64,000 bases of DNA from Xylaria sp. FL1777 (taxonomy: Eukaryota; Ascomycota; Sordariomycetes; Xylariales; Xylariaceae), in NCBI GenBank assembly GCA_022578965.1, contig MU400525.1:434001-498000 (forward strand), read 5' to 3'. The first letter of the stretch is position 1; the number at the start of each line of letters is the position of its first letter. Positions 13,760-27,088 of the stretch are shown here, piece after piece. Both the position numbers and the translations under genes were made by a program. The notes beneath the pieces are model-generated. The model saw nothing but the letters and a program-made list of their open reading frames with translations. It searched no databases and was not told where the DNA came from.

Positions 13760-14137
13760 CTACTCGTTCTTCTCATCGTGAGCATCAAAGCATTTTCCCA
13801 ACCTTAAATTTGATGTCGCTCCTAAGAGAACCAAACTAGAGGAGTCATGGCTTGGGCCACTCTCAAGGCCACCCTCAGAATTTGCTGGGGTATTTGAAGC
13901 ATGAAACGTAGCTTCAATCGCCGAAATCTCCTCTGGAGATAAGTCTTTAACGCCTTGTTCTTCCAAACAAGCCAACATCATAGGTAATGGTGGGAGAGGC
14001 GTATCTTCAAACAATCGTAGCGACATCTCTACATCAAGGCCTGAATCCGTGGACTCATCTTCGTTGACTAGCTCTTCTAGCCATCCGGGGCATAGCCTAG
14101 CGACCGCACGATCCCAACTGACCGAGAAATGAGGCAT
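13760..14137 (-). CDS. Small ORF of 125 codons just downstream of STE11, unidentified
   Basis: An uninterrupted frame starts with ATG nine bases after the STE11 stop codon and runs 125 codons on the same strand. The predicted product is acidic (EELVNEDESTDSGLDVE), has a proline-rich patch (DTPLPPLPMM) and an SPEEISAIEATF helix-like segment. I do not recognise a family. It could be part of the STE11 3' UTR, a small separate protein, or the remnant of a decayed exon. Its length and normal composition make it worth listing, but no independent start signal or splice partner supports translation. Confidence 0.3.
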   Translation of the reverse strand: MPHFSVSWDRAVARLCPGWLEELVNEDESTDSGLDVEMSLRLFEDTPLPPLPMMLACLEEQGVKDLSPEEISAIEATFHASNTPANSEGGLESGPSHDSSSLVLLGATSNLRLGKCFDAHDEKNE

Positions 14138-14146
14138 GTCGACTTC

Positions 14147-16935
14147 CTAGGTAATGGGCGTTAAGAACGGACTTAGCCGGAGATCGTCTGCACTGGGTCG
14201 TAGATTATGATCGATCTCGAAGGTCCTGCTCAAAAACTCCACTGCCTCAGCACTGGCGTTGTCGGGAATGGTAGGCGCAGCCTTGCCACCGCCGATTTTG
14301 AAGATAGCCTGCAGTTGGCTGCAGTCGGGGAAAGGATGTTGGCCTGTCATCATCTCGACAACCAAACATCCAAGAGACCAAATATCTGCCTTGCGAGTGT
14401 AGGATGTCTGTTTCACCACTTCTGGTGCCATCCAGAATACGGATCCCTGGAGAGATGGTCGATTCTTGTTGTTATTTGCACCGCTAAGGATGTTTGAGGC
14501 TTCGAGTTTCTTGCTGATTCCGAAGTCAGAAATTTTGATTGTACCCTTATTATCAACCAGAATGTTGGCACCCTTGATATCGCGATGGATGATATCTCGA
14601 TTGTGCAGGTATGATAGCCCTTCGAGGATTTGTCTCACGAAGCTTCGGACTAAGGGCTCTGGAAGAGCACCATACGAGTTGAGCATGGTCTGCACCGATC
14701 CGCCTGGAACATATTCTAGAAAAATGTTCAGGTATTCGTTGGATGAACCGCAGCCCAAGTATTGGACAATATTCGGGTGTCGAAGATCTCGTAGAAGACC
14801 GATCTCACGCTTTAGGGCCTCGATCATGCTCTTCTTACGGGCATCGGTCTGGCTATTAGCGCCCGGTGAAGGGGCCTCTACCTGTTTGACGGCAAGCAGC
14901 TCTCCAGTCACGGCATGTAAGGCTAGATATACGCTGCCAAATGAACCTTGGCCAATCAATGCACCCTTCATCCACTTGTTATCATCCCAGGATTCGCCTG
15001 CGAGGAAGCTCGCGAGCTCTTCATCTGCGTCTTCTCCATCTTCACTCAAGGCTTGGGTCAGATCTTTAAGGGATTCAGAACCCTGTGTGCTTGTTTCATC
15101 GAAATAACTGTGTCGAATGATGTTGCCTTCCGGGTCTGTGATACTGACGGGATTGGTATCAGATCCACTATCCGCAAATGAAACATAAGATTTCCGATTT
15201 GGTTCAATAGGAGACTCTTCTTGTAAAGTATCGAGGACCGAAGAGGTTACAGAGTCTCTGTAAGGTAGACGCCCCTGAGCTTCGCGTGCTTTGACCTTGG
15301 CAAGATGACCATTGCTGAGCCAGCTGTCGGCTATGGTTGGAATAGGCGGCGCATCCTGTATACTAGAAGCAAAACTGAAATTGCTAGCGACACTAAGGCG
15401 GCTGTTGATCTTGCTTAGTCTGGTTGATCTTCTCATAGATAACCGAGCAGTTCGATCAATATCTTCTCTGGGGTGGTCAGGGAAGTATGAGGTGAGATCT
15501 GATGTAATCAATTCACTCGGCGGTCTTAGCCCACCAAATGGTCTGAGAATGACCTTGCGCCGGGGGTGGACTTTAGTCGGGCTTGGAGCTGGGCGTTCTA
15601 AATCTCGAGCTGTATTGTGCAGATTCCTCTCCCGGACTTGAACTGATATCGGCGAAAGAGGTTGCTGAAGTCCTTCGCTCCAGCTCTCACCCAACAATTT
15701 CTGAACTTTGAGCTGACTTCGCTTGTCGACGTTCTCGAGCGCACGGGCGTGTTTTTGCTGCGCTTCTTCCATGCCAATGGCAGCAGCTCGCAGCAGCTCG
15801 GATTCTCCGGGCTCACCAGATGGCACTTTCCGGAGAATTAGCCTATTCCTCTCAGGTCGTTTCTGATCATTGATGATGCGCCAGAGCTCAGTATCACCAA
15901 GGCGACGACATTGTCTAGGATCAGGGTCAACACCAGCTAATACCCAAAAACAGAAATTACGGTCATGGTCCTCTCGAAGAGCAAATTTTCTTAAGGTTAC
16001 ACGCATCACCTCTTCGCAGGTGTTGCAACCAGCCACTTTGACTACCTTTGTAATACCTCCTGTAGATATAACGCGGATGAAATCTTGGTCCTGTGGTAAC
16101 GCAGCCATCAGCGAACCATCCTGACTAGAATTATTCCGTGTATGAGTCATTACCAATCGGCCAGACGCAAGAGTCTCAGGGGGTGAGGTGGGCCCTCTCG
16201 TAGTAGGTGTGGCATTCATCATATACGGCTGATTTTGGGGATACCAATGTTGCCTGGCAGTTCGAATGTCGGCCGTGTGTAGTGGCGATTCGGGTCGTGA
16301 AGCGGGTTTTGCTACCTCGATCGTTGGATTCATGCCAAGACCAGAAACTTCGATCTGACGAGAATACCTCTTAGGCATGGAACGAGAGACCAAATTGGCA
16401 GGGCGTGGGGAGGCCGATGGAGGCGTATACTGGCTATCGAGCAGAGCAAATGAATCCTAACAAGTCAACTCGTCAGAAGCCTGATTGAATCATTCACTTA
16501 GCTAGGATGAAGTCTTACCCGGTTCCGCTTCTTCTGATTCGCGTATGCTTTTGTCCGCAGCTTCTTAATACCAAGGAACAGTCGCACTCGGTCGCCGACC
16601 TTATCGATGCCCATCTCCTTGAGGACTTCCTTGTCCATCTCCAGTAGATTCTCCCCATTGATGTTATTTTTTCGGAACAGCTTCTCGTATTCCCCGCACT
16701 TGACACTTCTCAGGTATTCACAGACTTGGTCCTCGGTCCAGTTCTTAACAACATCGGGGCCATCGATATCTGAGAATTCGGATTCGGTCGGGCTGGCGAA
16801 GGGTTGGCCAGAGGCGGGCATGGCATGGGCTCTTCTTGCGTGGGACATATTAGAAGAGGGTGTGTTCCCCACGAGGGTCGAAGCACTCGACGACAGCGAG
16901 GCTGAAAACGACGATTTCGAGGCGAGCATCGCCAT
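14147..16935 (-). CDS. STE11: MAP kinase kinase kinase Ste11 (SAM, Ras-binding and kinase domains)
   Basis: Model: exon 1 16935-16519 (139 codons), intron 16518-16457 (GTAAGA to TAG), exon 2 16456-14147; 908 residues. In the family this kinase phosphorylates the MAPKK Ste7, upstream of the pheromone/filamentation and infection-type MAPK, and works with an adaptor of the Ste50 type. Domains seen: SAM at about residues 64-128 (NWTEDQVCEYLRSV to VRLFLGIKKL); Ras-binding-like domain at about 263-352 (DFIRVISTGGITKVVKV, WRIINDQ); a Ser/Thr-rich linker; and a C-terminal kinase domain from about 630, with GQGSFGSVY loop, VKQVE lysine, HRDIKGANIL catalytic loop, DFG and APE motifs all intact. The splice junction joins KKRNR to DSFALLDSQYTP, the expected family context. 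The protein ends normally after the kinase domain. The start at 16935 is the first in-frame ATG upstream of the SAM domain. Confidence 0.96.
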
Positions 16936-19900
16936 TTTAGCGGTATGGCAGAGGAGAACAAAACCTTAGGACCAAGTCGACATTAGGGGGTTCTTTCAGT
17001 GTTGTGGTCTCTTTCTCCTCGCCCGCTTCGACTCCCTCCTTTCAGAGTGGCGTGGAGTTGGACAAAGCAGAGGGCGTCGTTGACCGGGGCGTGGCGTGGC
17101 TTAAGATAACAAGCTGACCATGTAAGAAATGGACCGATTGAGCTTCCGATTACTAGCGAGGAACCGCGTTGGCGGTTTCAGATGTGGGATTTACACAGAT
17201 TAAGTGGATTGGCAGACGCGACCAGCGTTCAAGGATTCAGGTAGATTAATAGGAGATGATGTAAGACCGTCCACGTCGATGCCTTCGCCCCGGCTCCAGG
17301 TATTTTGGGGTTGGGAGGATCGTAGGAGGAAGAAAAGACAAAAGCAACGAAGAAGACCACCGGAGAAGAAACGACGCGGGTAAAGGATCTGCGCGTTGTT
17401 GCAAAATGAATGCGGCGAGGTGAATGGGGAAGGAAAGCTCAAGAAGGAATGAATGGAGGGGAGATGGAGATAGCGTCGCTTAGCTCAGGAAGAGGAGCCC
17501 GGAATTACACTAGGAGTCGACAGGGTATCTGATGCACACTATAAGTAGTGTAGGTAGGTACCTAGGTACCTGGGTACAGTATTACACAGAGGTATTGTAG
17601 GTTGCCGGTTCAGATGTTGGGCTGCTGTGATACCTACATCCTACTAACATTAGAGCGTTGTAGGGCTGTGGTAATATTCCTCTGGGGGCCGGCTGACGCT
17701 GTATACCTAGTGTGCTGTAGCCAGTACCTAAGACCTTGATACGCATAGTACCAGTGAGTACTTACTTATCTAAGGGAGGAAGCTACAAATGACCCCATCG
17801 TGCAACAGAATGCGACACGGCGTAGATGTGTACCTACCCAGTATAGGATGCCACCGTAAGATACCTAGGCGACGCTGAGGTAACAGATAAGTGTACTGTA
17901 GTGTAGGTAGTGTGAGTAGGTACCTACATAGTAGGTAGGAGGTGTCGTCGCTTTCAGGCCCGACTTTCCAGTGTTGTTTCTGTGGTGCCAAGCGCTGAGC
18001 CGTCTCTATTCTTGTACCATGGTGAATTCTCATACAATTCCGGGATTTCATTGGCTCTCGACACCACCGCCCCAAGCACTGCGGGTGGTAAAGTGAAACT
18101 CAGCCAGGCAGGGATTGTGACAGCAACAACCCACTCGACGCTGCTGGGCATGACTGGATGCAGTCAGTCAGTCCATGGATGCAGCCCATTGCCCATTGCT
18201 CGTCGCCCGTTGCAACCCAGCTTCCAGCAAAGAACTTTTCATGGCAAACAAACGGGCAAGCCGTGTGGTTAGCTGTGGGGCCTTGCGTCGAGCCATTCCC
18301 TTCTACACTTCTACAATGGATACAATATGTAAGTAATGCTGCATGAATAGGTGGCAGCATTCTCTACATATGAACGCCTACAGTCCTTTAGTAATCCAAA
18401 ATGTCGATGACATTGATTGATGATGGCTGCAGCACTTGCACATCAAACATGGCGTCCCCAGGATGATGTCCAGAGATCGTCGCCTGGGTACGCTACCTCC
18501 AGTTTGATTCACCTAGTCGACGGCTCAAGCCACTCTTATACCCTCCCGCTATTCAACACGGAATCACGTTCCACGTACATGTATGAGCCATTATTGATTA
18601 TTGGTGCATCTCTCGACTACAGCCTCGGGGGAGAAGCTCCTTTTCTCTGCATCTACTGTATGTAGTATATACTACAATGCTTACAGTGCTGACAGTACAA
18701 TATATGTATGTGTATATCGTGTGCTCTGCCTCCGTCAGCCGGGCTTTGTCCTCCCCGTCTTCTGCCTGTCTAGTCCATTACCTTTCTGGCGGCGTATTGG
18801 CCAGCGGCATGGTCCTTTCAGTATGCAGTAGCGAATTGGGCAGCATCTGGACACCCCTAGCCTATCAATGGCTTCGTCCACTCGCCCCTTAAACTACACA
18901 GGTAGCTAACAATACTGATAGATATACCACTATACGCAGTACATATAAGCTAAGGACGTAGTGTGCTGTATACTACATATAGCTTAAGACCTGCCTTAAT
19001 AATGAAAGTGTTGAGGCAAATCCTATTGGGTTGCGCGATAATGGATGCGGCACGGTAGCCGCCCGTCTTTAGCCTGGCAGGATGAGAGCGCAGTCTTTTC
19101 GTCGCTCCTCATCCATGACCCGCGCATAACCCGGGTCTGATGTCTTGCCCAGATACAGAGAGAGATTCGAAAGGAGGACCGGCGACGTATCATACTGTCA
19201 GCGACGGCTACCCAGAAGAGCGAACGACCATTCGGGGCGAGGTGAGGCAGCGCACATCAACAAAACAACAACATGCGCGCCTCAGGTTGATTGGCCCATG
19301 TTCCGTGGTGCTCTCGATTCAGCGAGTCTGGTGCGACGATGGCGCAAGGACGCCGGCAGGGGTCGTCAGAGTACACTAAGGCAGGTAGGGATCGAGCCGA
19401 CAGGGGGTGCCACCAACTTGAAACTGGCCGCGTTTCGGCCAGCCCTCATACAGTACCTATGTGTACGCTCATACGAGATTTCATCATACTATGTGCTCTG
19501 TACTGCTGTACCGAGTAGGTATGCCCAAGTACGCAGTATACGACGGGAGAAGGCGGTCTGGCCTGGCCCCAGTAGTACCCGTCAAGTATCCCTCGTGTCG
19601 GTAAAGCCACAAGAGTCCCCCATGTTGTCACCCAACTGTGGGCTTCTGCGTGGTGCTATGTACCCAAAGCTGCCACATGATCAACCTTCGTCATAACGGA
19701 CGGCGGTTATTACGCAGGAGACTGGGTAGTGTTGGTGCTGCGTACACCACTATCCCGGTACTCAGAGCAAAGCAAGCAGGCCACTTCCTCGCTCCTCGTG
19801 CACTTTGGCTCCTTCGATGCGTTGTGGAAAGAGACAATCCAACTGCTCCAGTACGCCAACGCACATGTGTGCGCGCGCGCCAACGGCCTGCGGGATTGGT

Positions 19901-22900
19901 GGGTATCAGTGTTGATCACAACGCAGCAGACAGAGAATGCCGATGGCAGCGTTCATCAGTCGCCGCAAATTCGGCCGCATCAGGCGCCGCATATGCCGCA
20001 TATGCTGCTGCTGCTGCTGATACTGTTGAGGGTATAGGTACTGCGGTAAACCGCCGCAGGCAGCGATCCTCAACCTAAAGGGTCGTCTTGCATCTTTCGA
20101 ATTATTCATCATCAGACAACCCCCGCCGGATCGGTCAGACGAAAACTGGCAAGAGCTGGGAGGTGCGAGATCCAACGCCCATGCCAGAATCCATGCACAT
20201 AGGGAAATAAGATATCGTGATATGCTAGCAACCGAGCATCTTGCAGGTGCGGCCACAGGCTGAAGCTCCGTGGTAGAACAATGCGGTCAGTGATGCACGC
20301 AGCCGGCATAAGGTATCATGCACCCAATATCTTCCATGGATGGTATCCCATACTTTTCTACTGACTGACGCCTTCTTGCTGCTACGCCCACCACGCAGCC
20401 TGTCTTTATCCCCGGCGGATGACCACAGGAGAGAGCTCTGGAGAAGGACAAGATTTGCCGATTGCACACCTGCATGCATGCAACGAGTACGTATTACTTC
20501 CGTACTGCATATTTAACAGCCAGCTGTGCGCACTTACTATGGCCATACCAAGTCATATCACCCCCTGGGAAGTTGGGCAACATCGCCACCTATGGTTATA
20601 GCCTTCTTGGTCATATTATGAGAAGCGCCAGTTCATGTGCTTTGTTTCGCCTCATCGCCTTAGCCCCTCGTCTTTCGTCTTCTCTAGGACATTTTGATCC
20701 ACTTACGAAGCGTATTCTGCAACTAATGTTTTAGCATTAACATTCATAAAAGGTGTGAACAAGCACCTAAATCCATTATGTGCCTTGTCCGCACGTCTAT
20801 GGAGTCTGAGCTAAACTTTGCATGCTTACAATTTCATACTTAGCTGTGTGGGAAAGTAAGTAATGTACGAGGGACAGTGTAGGTATTAGAACACCCGTCA
20901 TGAGGGATTCTATCAATATCTATCACGTTATTTTATTATTCCTGTACATAATAATAGAGCCCATACGTAATAATAGAGCCCATACGTAATAATAGAGCCC
21001 ATACGTAATAATAGAGCCCATACGTAATAATAGAGCCCATACGTAATACCCAGGTAGCCATATTTAGTCTACACGATGTAATATAAAAATACCGACCCCG
21101 ACGATCCCCCATCAAATTTGACCTATTAGTATACAACTAATATACCGTACCCAGAGAGACCTATCTAGGTAGGCTGGTCTTTGGCTATAGTTTTCTCCCT
21201 ACGATATACGCAGTAATGCAGATTGCAGTGACGGGGTCCCCGTAGGCCGAGGACATCTCCGTGTCGCCAGGTACGTTATGGTGTAGCCAACAACCGATCT
21301 GTATTCCAGATCTTATCTAGTATGTGCTGCAGGAACGGAACATTGCCCATAAGTGAGGCACACATACCCCTGGATCTAGGGAGATCGATTAATCAAGAGA
21401 GTAGCCTAGATAAGCACGGAAAAGGAACAGCTTAACAACTTTGTCATCAATATATGGTCCGATGACCCGACCTAGGCCACGAGCCGTGAAATATTAATAA
21501 CGTTTGTGTCAGTGCCAGTGCCAGAACCCAGTCGTAGGCTTAGATCCTGCAAGCGATCTATCCATACCACGGACGGCAGGAGGTTCTAGATTTCCACATG
21601 AAATAACGAGATGGTAGCGAGACACTAATATCAATGCAGGCCGGTTAGCCGAAAAGCATCCATATCTATATACACCATTTAGACCCCCGAACTAAGAGGT
21701 GTAGTAGATCGACTAATATTGTAACATGTGCATATTACATCGGGTTTTATCTTAACATGGAAGAAATGTTACATGCCTAAGTAGGTACTACGTACCAAGT
21801 TGACTTTAATAAAGCAAAACAGAAACAGTAACCTGGGATCATCACGTGAAGTGCTAATTCGTTAATCAAATTCCCTAGATAAGTTGTTTTGGTTGGCAGC
21901 AGTCATGACGTCAACGCTTAGATAAGAATAGTTAGTACGATGATAAGGTAATTACGATAGTCGAACGTACTTAGACTTTGAACAAGTTGCTAGATAGGAC
22001 GAAGTGAGTTTTGGAAATGGAAAGTCGGTAAGTAATATGCGCGAGTGTATGCGTTTGCTTCAATTAATTAATGGTGTCTACATGATTTGTAGCCGGCGAG
22101 TCCGTTGACGAGGAGCTGGTAATTAAATGCCCGTTGCCATGGGAATTGGACTATCACTGCACAGAAGCGCATCAATGAATGCATCGAGATTCCGATGGTG
22201 TTGTTGACCAAGGCGGCTGAACCCCTGCAGCTTTCGCGTTGCCTCATTGGCAGAGATGAGACACTATAGGCTAGTTAGGCCTCAAAGTGATTACAGATTA
22301 CATGTGTGTGCTCTACCGTGGCGCCCGATTGGTCCAGAAGCCTTTCCAAAACCGGGTTCTTCGCGTCATCGTTCTAAGCCAGCAAGAGCAAGATACGAGC
22401 ACAGATGCGAAAAGACGTAGGTAGTCGCCGGTGTTGGCAGGCCGGGCGCATGCTTGCTAGCTACAGAGCTACAGACCTGCTGGAGCAATCACCTAAGCCA
22501 GCGGGGAAATAAGGCAAGCAAGCCTACCTGACCTGACCGTTCGATTGTCAACATAACACGAGCGAGATAACGGGCACGCCATCCCTTTTCTTCGTCCAGC
22601 TCGCCAATATTTCTTGGCATCCGACTGCCGCAGTCTCTACAATACCTACACGCACCTTTAATGTGACTCGACGGAACTGGCGCCTGCCTCGGTTCATGTC
22701 ACCTCGTTCGTTAACTTTGTCGAATATCGTGGCATCTTGATACGATGGACGTCATCCTACTTCGCCATCCATAGAGGAGTACAGACTACACCACCGCGGG
22801 GGTTTAACGACCCTGCTCCTAATGCCAACATAAGTCTCACGTCGACGCTGCGAGTTTTTGCATGCCGACAGTCACGACTAGTCTTGTCCTGTCTCTACGT

Positions 22901-22984
22901 CGAGCTATTACCATGATTGCTTGAAGGTGTAGCTGGAGGTGTTATTTCTGGCATACGTGCTGAATCATCATCATCATCATCATC
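16936..22984. other. Gene-poor 6-kb stretch; STE11 and PH-LRR promoters at its ends
   Basis: I find no gene I can support. Several frames of 60-183 codons occur at 19145-20480 in locally GC-richer sequence on both strands, but their translations overlap one another, show no domain and no splice signals that join them. The left end (16936 to about 17500) should be the STE11 promoter and leader; the right end (about 22500-22984) should be the promoter of the PH-LRR gene, with an ATC microsatellite at 22966-22986. Short TAGGTACCTA-type palindromic words are frequent (for example 17551-17575 and 17906-17935). Confidence 0.55.
20944..21047. repeat. 19-bp tandem repeat, about five copies
   Basis: The unit AATAATAGAGCCCATACGT is repeated head to tail about five times with almost no divergence; the first copy begins with a CATAATAATAG variant. 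It lies in non-coding sequence between STE11 and the PH-LRR gene. The near-identity of the copies implies recent slippage or expansion, so copy number may vary among strains. Confidence 0.9.
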
Positions 22985-25900
22985 ATGGAACCCACGAATG
23001 CTGCCCACCAAGTGCCGTTCGACAAGCAACAGAGACGAGCGTCATTCTCGCCTATGAAGGCAATTCGATCGCTCAGCATCAGTTCTCAGATCTCCCTCTT
23101 GTCAATTGGCTCCGACACAGAGTTGTCGAGCTCTGGATCACAAAGAAGGACTTTGCGCAAAACTTCAGCTCCCGGGCCCCTCAAAAGGGGGAGCTTAATT
23201 CGAAATGATTCCAAATCGTCTAGCGAGGGCAGCGCCGGTCGCGATTCGACATCTACACAACCAACTACCCCCTCTATCATTAGTCGAAGCGCTAGTATTC
23301 GTGGTGGCGATCCCGGGCCAGTTATCAAAGCAGGCGCCCTACAGCCAGAATCCTCAATTTTGAAGTCCAAGAAGGAATACCTGGTCTTAACATCATCTAC
23401 ATTATTCAAGTTCAAAAGTCGAGCCGCCGCTGAGCAACAATTTCCCATCGTCTCTCTACCTGAGCAGGGCCTGACCCCCCTGTCTCCTATTGGGTCATTC
23501 CAATCGTTCAAAGACCTTTCGGGAAGTGCTGAAATTAGTGTGCCATTAGAGAAAATTGTGTCAGTCTTTAGAAACGAGGGAACGAGGCCATCGTTCGGTC
23601 TTGAGATCTGGTGGAAAAATTACAATGCGACACACCTCTTTACCTCGTTGGAATTCGATTTTCGTCTTCCCGATGAACGTGATGATTGGCTCAAGCAAAT
23701 CCGGCAAGCAGCTAAAGCCAGGGCTAAGACACTTGGCGAAGAACGAGCTCCGTCTGAGATTGAAGCCAAATTTGCGTCGATTCTAGATGCCAAAAACGAG
23801 AATGACAGTCTCATCGATATCTACCCCGTCATTCCGCGAAGACCATACACAAAGCTTGCCGGCGAAGCTAAGAAGAACTGGAGAGAATCGTCATCTTTCT
23901 ATCTTGCGTTTACCAAGTACTCGCTGCTCTTAGCTCAGTTCTTGGGATCCTCAAATGGGCAGAAGGTCAACCCTAGTCTAGTTCGATTCGGTGTGGTCAC
24001 CCTCTCTCGTGTCCGTGTGAATGTGAGTGATGAACGATTTGACCTAGTATTTCGGTAAGTATTGCCCTTAATATTCATGTGGTGTTGATGTAGTCACCTA
24101 TTATCTCACTCAACTTCTCTCTTTGACTCTTACGAAAGCTAGGCTGGCTTCTAACACTTGCTAGTTTGCCTTTACAACAGTGTCAAACACTGGAGCTTTC
24201 GAGTCGATATTACCAAAATATTCTGTCTAAACTGTTTAAAGCCGATACGTACCTTAAACCTGCCTGGCCCTTATGGACTAGGCGGGAAGTCTTCCATATG
24301 AATGATGATATTCAGCAGATGCCACTACCTAACGGCGAGGATTATGGAGGTTTCAAGACAACCCTGGAAGCGTTTATCGATGGCTACCGCTGTCAACCAG
24401 TCGAATGGATAGTGAAGTGGAAGGACGTGCAACATGCGCCACAATTCTGCTTGCTGGAGGCGCGAGACCAGCCGCAGTATAGTGCTCTTCAATTACTAGC
24501 CGTATTTCGCGCTTTACGTTTCAATGACTTTTTCAAAAGCATATCTTTTCGTGATATAGACTTCTCATGTCTTTCCAACAAGTCTGACAACTCTCAACGG
24601 CTTGAACCGACAATATGGTTATCTCGCACTGGTTGGTTTCCGGCTTTCCTCAACGATAGGTCTTAGATAGCTAACGTGTGAGTAGGGAAGCGCAGTCTCA
24701 CACGCAGTGAAGCCGATATGGTCGAACATTCTTCTATTTTGTTCCAGGAGCTTGTGTCCATCCTACTTGGATCCGAAGCAATTAAATACGTTGACCTTAC
24801 CAATGTGCTCCGCAAGGTCCCAACTGTCTCGTCGCTACAAAACGGTAACTCTTCTCCTGCACGAGCAGGAGTTTGCGAGATAATTCCCCCATTAGTTCTA
24901 TTATGGATATCATTACAGACGCGTTGCAACTCGATAACGTTGAACGGAAATGCGGTTGGCGAGGTTGATGCCGTTGAACTTTGTAAGCGGTCACAACGCA
25001 TAATCCAGACAACTGTGCTTACATCGTACTTATAGGCCGAGCCTTGCAAAGTCGACCAAATTTTTTGAGAACGTTCGAAATCTCGCGTTGCAATCTAGAC
25101 GAAGCATCACTCGTCTATCTATGGGAAGGACTACACGAACAGCGGTTGTCCCTTGAAGAACTTGATACGTCGTATAACCCTGGACGCATAGAGGCTTCTA
25201 GGGTTGCATGCACTTTGAACGAAGCAAGTGGATTAAGACGCCTGAATCTTGCATATACTATAAGAGGAGAACTTGAAGGGCCTCTGTTCAGACCTTGGAG
25301 TAACTCAGCGTCTTTCGAACCATGGCGCCTGGAGGAGTTAGACCTCTCAGGATGGAAGGTGTGTTTAATAATAGCCTTATACGGTAAATAAGCGCTGACT
25401 CTTTTTGCAGCTGAACTTCGAAACGCTCAGTGGGATCATGAAATATCTTGAGCTTGACGAATCCAACAACTTGCGCCGTTTGTCCCTGCAGAATTGTGCT
25501 CTTACTGGAGAACTGGCGACTGGAATATTCTGTCAAATTGGCGCTGGCCGGGATATCCACCTTCTTCTCAACGGAAACCCTTTGGAAACCGGGTCAACAG
25601 ACTGGATCGACCTCATCCATGGAAACGAAGCTCCTGCTAAACTCCATCTGGACATGATACAGTTCCAACACGAGGCAACTTTTAATAGCCTTTTGATGGC
25701 GCTGTCACATAACAAGACGATCAAGTTCCTAAGTATGGTAGGGACCGGTCCGCCTGGTCGTGTAACTGCAAAGACGTCGGATCTTTTATCAAAATTCTTC
25801 AGGACAAACAATACTTTGGAGTTCTTAGATTTGTCTGGATACAGTGGCAAACTTGAGGATGGTCACCTTGGCTGGGGTCTTTCAGGTGCCTTGAGTGGAC

Positions 25901-26550
25901 TCAGAGACAACACATCTCTGCGACAACTTCGGTTACGAAACCACGACATAGGCGCGGCCGAGGATTTGACGGAACTATGTCGGATTCTCGTGGCTAACAA
26001 AGGTTTAGCCATGTTCGACATTCAACACAATAACTTCGATCATCACCAGTTTGGCGAGCTTGTCGAAGCACTAAGCCATAATCACCAACTCATATCGTTC
26101 CCGATATCACAGGTAGATCGGGAGTACGCAATGAACAAAGAAAAGCGGCTGTTCTTGAAAATGCAAGGGCGTTCTACCACGAAGCCACAGGATAAACTCT
26201 CTAAATCGGTCGAGAGCCGCCTGGATGGCGTATTAACTAGGCTCCACGGATACTGGGAGTCGGAGGCTGAGAAGGCCAAGGGCATCATTGAGAGAAATAG
26301 GGATAACCCGGTAAACCAAACCCTTGAACTAGAAAGTGAGTATCTAGCAGCCTGGGATGACGAAGGGTTGCCTTCGTGGATCTGGCCTCAGCCCAAGACT
26401 CAGCAGGATCGTGGCAAGAGGAGGATGTCCGAGTCCAGCATTATATCAGCTGGTGGTATCTCCCCTTCTCTTCTAGCCTCCATCTCATTCCCATCTCAAC
26501 GAGATTCATACCCACCGCTCGAGACTTACGTAATTGAGGAAGAGACATAA
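22985..26550 (+). CDS. PH-domain plus leucine-rich-repeat protein (CARMIL-like layout)
   Basis: Model: exons 22985-24054, 24165-24631, 24686-24982, 25036-25358 and 25411-26550; 1098 residues, all phases consistent. Donors are GTAAGT, GTTGGT (unusual), GTAAGC and GTGTGT; the first two introns carry CTAAC branch sites. The N-terminal ~110 residues are Ser-rich and basic. A pleckstrin-homology-like domain follows at about 112-245 (IKAGALQPE, KKEYLVLTSSTLFKFKS, ending DDWLKQIRQAAKA), with a second region related to phosphoinositide-binding folds after it. The C-terminal half contains irregular leucine-rich repeats of the RNI type (LRRLSLQNCALTGEL, NTLEFLDLSG, TSLRQLRLRNHDIG, LAMFDIQHNNF). The order PH then LRR resembles CARMIL actin-capping regulators, but this is an analogy; fungal homologues are uncharacterised. 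A cytoplasmic, membrane-linked scaffold role is inferred. The second donor is the weakest point of the model. Confidence 0.85.
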
Positions 26551-27088
26551 GCTTGTCTTGTCGGTCAATTGATAATCTCGGAGAGACGATTCTCAAACGA
26601 CCGACTAGAACGAAGCAGTTGGATAGGTAACTCCAGCTTGTATATCTTTGTATATATACATGTATTCAAGGACGTTATATCTTACTTGTGTATCAGTTGC
26701 CATGTAATGGGATACATGGAATTGAAGGGGTAGAAGGCGACTTCATGGGCGAATTCTAGCGACCATTGGATGGTGTTGATTTATGGGACCTCTATTTAGA
26801 AGATATACGATACCCAATTGTTAAATATACCAGGTGATTAATTAGACTTATTAATATTGTACGGTGGAGTGTAAGTTTGAAAGCTATGGTTGTGTATGCG
26901 ATTTCACACTTCTATTCGAATTCGTTAACAATTCTAGGCCTCATCATGATAAAGGTTGGCTACATCAGCTAGATCCTGCCAAATCACGCGTTGCTGCCGT
27001 CGTTGTAGTTAGAGTGGTATATATCCTCATCTATCTTTTACTCTTACCGGGCTTTGATTTATTTTCTTCCGTTTTTTTATAGCCTGTC
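26551..27088. other. Intergenic between convergent genes
   Basis: This AT-biased stretch separates the stop of the PH-LRR gene from the stop of HTD2 on the opposite strand. It should contain both 3' UTRs. I see no gene or repeat beyond short TATA-rich words near 26640-26660. Confidence 0.6.

Noticed and set aside
14466..15107. 213-codon plus-strand frame across the STE11 kinase region
   Set aside because: Antisense shadow of a well supported coding region.
19145..19696. 183-codon open frame in the gene-poor region
   Set aside because: No domain, no splice partner, low-complexity arginine-rich translation, and competing frames on both strands of the same GC-richer patch.
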